From the NCBI GenBank assembly GCA_016713535.1, contig JADJOY010000017.1:159234-223233 (forward strand): a stretch of DNA of 64,000 nt, given 5' to 3'. The DNA is from JADJOY01 sp016713535 [NCBI: Deltaproteobacteria bacterium] (GTDB lineage Bacteria; JADJOY01). Shown piece after piece: positions 63,049-64,000 of this stretch; the first letter of the stretch is position 1, and each line of letters opens with the position of its first letter. Made by a program: the position numbers and the translations under genes. The notes beneath the pieces were generated by a model. It was not told the origin of the DNA. It saw only the letters and a list, made by a program, of their open reading frames with translations, and did not search any database.

Positions 63049-64000
63049 CGCGGCTCCTCCAGATCTCCGATCCCCACTTCGGCACCGAGCGCCCACCGGT
63101 GGTCGAGGCGCTGGTGCGCTGGGTGGGCGAGCACCGCCCCGACGTCCTGGTGCTCTCGGGCGACATCACGCAGCGCGCCCGCCGCACCCAGTTCCGCGCC
63201 GCGCGCGCCTTCCTCGATCGCCTCGGCGTCGCCACGAACCTGGTGATCCCCGGCAACCACGACATCCCGCTCTTCGCGCTCTGGACGCGGCTCTTCCACC
63301 CCTACGAGCACCAGCTCCGCGAGCTCGGCGGCGAGCTCGAGCCCGCGTTCGAGACGAGCGACCTGCTCATCGTCACCGTGAACACCACGCGCTGGTACCG
63401 GCACGTCGACGGCGAGGTGTCGAGCGAGCAGGTCGAGCGCGTCGCCGCGCGCCTCGAGCGCGCGACACCCGCGCAGCTCCGCGTCGTCGTCACCCACCAG
63501 CCCGTCGCCGTGGTGCGGCGTCAGGACGAGCACAACCTGCTGCATGGCCGCTTGCCCGCCGTACGCCGCTGGGCCGCCGCCGGCGCCGACCTCATCCTCG
63601 GCGGGCACATCCACCTGCCGTTCGTCGCCGCGCTCCACGAGCAGATGCCCGACCTGCCGCGCGCCGTGTGGGCCGTGCAGGCCGGCACCGCGCTCTCGCG
63701 GCGGATCCGCCACCAGGCCGACAACTCGATCAACCTGATCGACGCCGGCACCTCCGAGAGCGGCGAGCGCCGTGCCGCGGTCGAGCGCTGGGACTACGTC
63801 GCGCCCGGCGAACGCTTCGAGCTCGCCGACGCCCACCGGTTCGAAGTTCCCCTGAGGAACGGGGCCTCCGGCGGAGGGCAGCGGCGGCCGACGCCGCGCT
63901 CCAGCCGATCGTCCGCGATCCTGGGGGAGGCGCGCGCCGCGCGCCCGGCGACACGCCCCGGCGCTCCCACCGCCGCATCCGCGGATCCCAGTACGCACCC
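63045..64000 (+). CDS. Calcineurin-like metallophosphoesterase, partial at window end
   Basis: From ATG 63045 (in an ATGA overlap with the lipid kinase gene) the frame is open to the window end. It shows every metal-binding motif of the class III phosphoesterases: ISDPHFG (Asp-X-His), LVLSGDITQR, IPGNHDIPLF, VVVTHQPVAV and ILGGHIHLPF. The enzyme part ends at about residue 270 (RFELADAHRFEVPLRNG). The following 50 residues are encoded by hairpin repeats, with no stop seen, so the true end lies outside or was altered by the repeat. The substrate (lipid phosphate or nucleotide) is not deducible. Confidence 0.88.
   Translation, partial: MTRLLQISDPHFGTERPPVVEALVRWVGEHRPDVLVLSGDITQRARRTQFRAARAFLDRLGVATNLVIPGNHDIPLFALWTRLFHPYEHQLRELGGELEPAFETSDLLIVTVNTTRWYRHVDGEVSSEQVERVAARLERATPAQLRVVVTHQPVAVVRRQDEHNLLHGRLPAVRRWAAAGADLILGGHIHLPFVAALHEQMPDLPRAVWAVQAGTALSRRIRHQADNSINLIDAGTSESGERRAAVERWDYVAPGERFELADAHRFEVPLRNGASGGGQRRPTPRSSRSSAILGEARAARPATRPGAPTAASADPSTH
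63870..64000. repeat. Hairpin elements inside the open frame of the phosphoesterase gene
   Basis: An inverted GCGGCGGCCGACGCCGC + GCTCCAG (63878-63904) is followed by CCGATCG, GGGGGAGGCGCGCGCCGCGCGCCCGGCGACACGCC and CATCCGCGGATCCCAGTACG. This is the same order as in the 250-base units at 57-59 kb. It runs off the window. Confidence 0.85.

Overview
The window is one contiguous piece of a very GC-rich (by eye about 70% G+C) Gram-negative bacterial chromosome. Gram-negative character is supported by lipobox signal peptides (genes at 28692, 29812, 36720, 38050), a Cys-X-X-Cys thiol oxidoreductase and signal peptidase I. The order xerD - CCA/poly(A) polymerase - trpS - scpA - scpB - rluB is typical of deltaproteobacterial-type genomes, so a myxobacterial or other 'delta' lineage is my best guess; the sequence alone does not fix it. 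Genes are packed tightly, and many stop/start junctions are 1 to 4 base ATGA, GTGA or TGATG overlaps, indicating translational coupling. LAYOUT. 1-4.9 kb: tail of one radical SAM enzyme, two tandem zinc-ribbon paralogues, a B12-binding radical SAM protein and a SPASM-type radical SAM enzyme. 4.9-11.3 kb: another radical SAM enzyme followed by four glycosyltransferases, two tiny membrane proteins (one DUF5989) and a DUF2304 protein, reading as a surface-polysaccharide or lipid-glycosylation operon. 11.3-18.4 kb: the housekeeping run xerD, cca-like, trpS, scpA, scpB, an ultra-acidic small protein and rluB. 18.2-20.3 kb: a polytopic membrane protein and a single initiator tRNA with a clear promoter and terminator. 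20.4-26.9 kb: a sigma-54 response regulator facing a hybrid histidine kinase coupled to an ABC-type binding protein, then a cyclic-nucleotide-type regulator and a TPR protein. 26.9-36.3 kb: an SDR oxidoreductase and a stand-alone rplC, a SurA-like/DsbA-like lipoprotein, a primary-type sigma factor, signal peptidase I and two zinc-ribbon proteins. 36.6-46.2 kb: a lamin-tail lipoprotein, a small MITE-like element, an operon of two alkaline-phosphatase-superfamily ('sulfatase') proteins with TPR and propeller partners, and a receiver-kinase. 46.2-64 kb: repeat-dominated territory in which ordinary genes (NadA-like, nth, rsmA, a spermidine-synthase/transporter fusion, acyl-CoA synthetase, AmmeMemoRadiSam enzyme, toxin-antitoxin pieces, diacylglycerol-kinase-like and calcineurin-like proteins) sit between repeats. 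MAIN DISCOVERY CANDIDATE. From about 46 kb onward the intergenic DNA, and the 5' part of nth, is filled with a family of short hairpins. Each begins with a constant GGAG flank and has a stem whose sequence changes from copy to copy with compensating changes, closed by a TCC triloop that is itself complementary to the flank. They are organised as singletons, mixed clusters, an 8-copy 136-base tandem array and an approximately 250-base higher-order array. The design recalls REP elements mobilised by RAYT transposases, but the stem diversification is unusual and no transposase is in view. CAUTION. At least eight genes are interrupted by single-base indels, several in homopolymers, and array copies also differ by single missing bases. 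I therefore read most broken genes here as sequence or assembly errors, not true pseudogenes.
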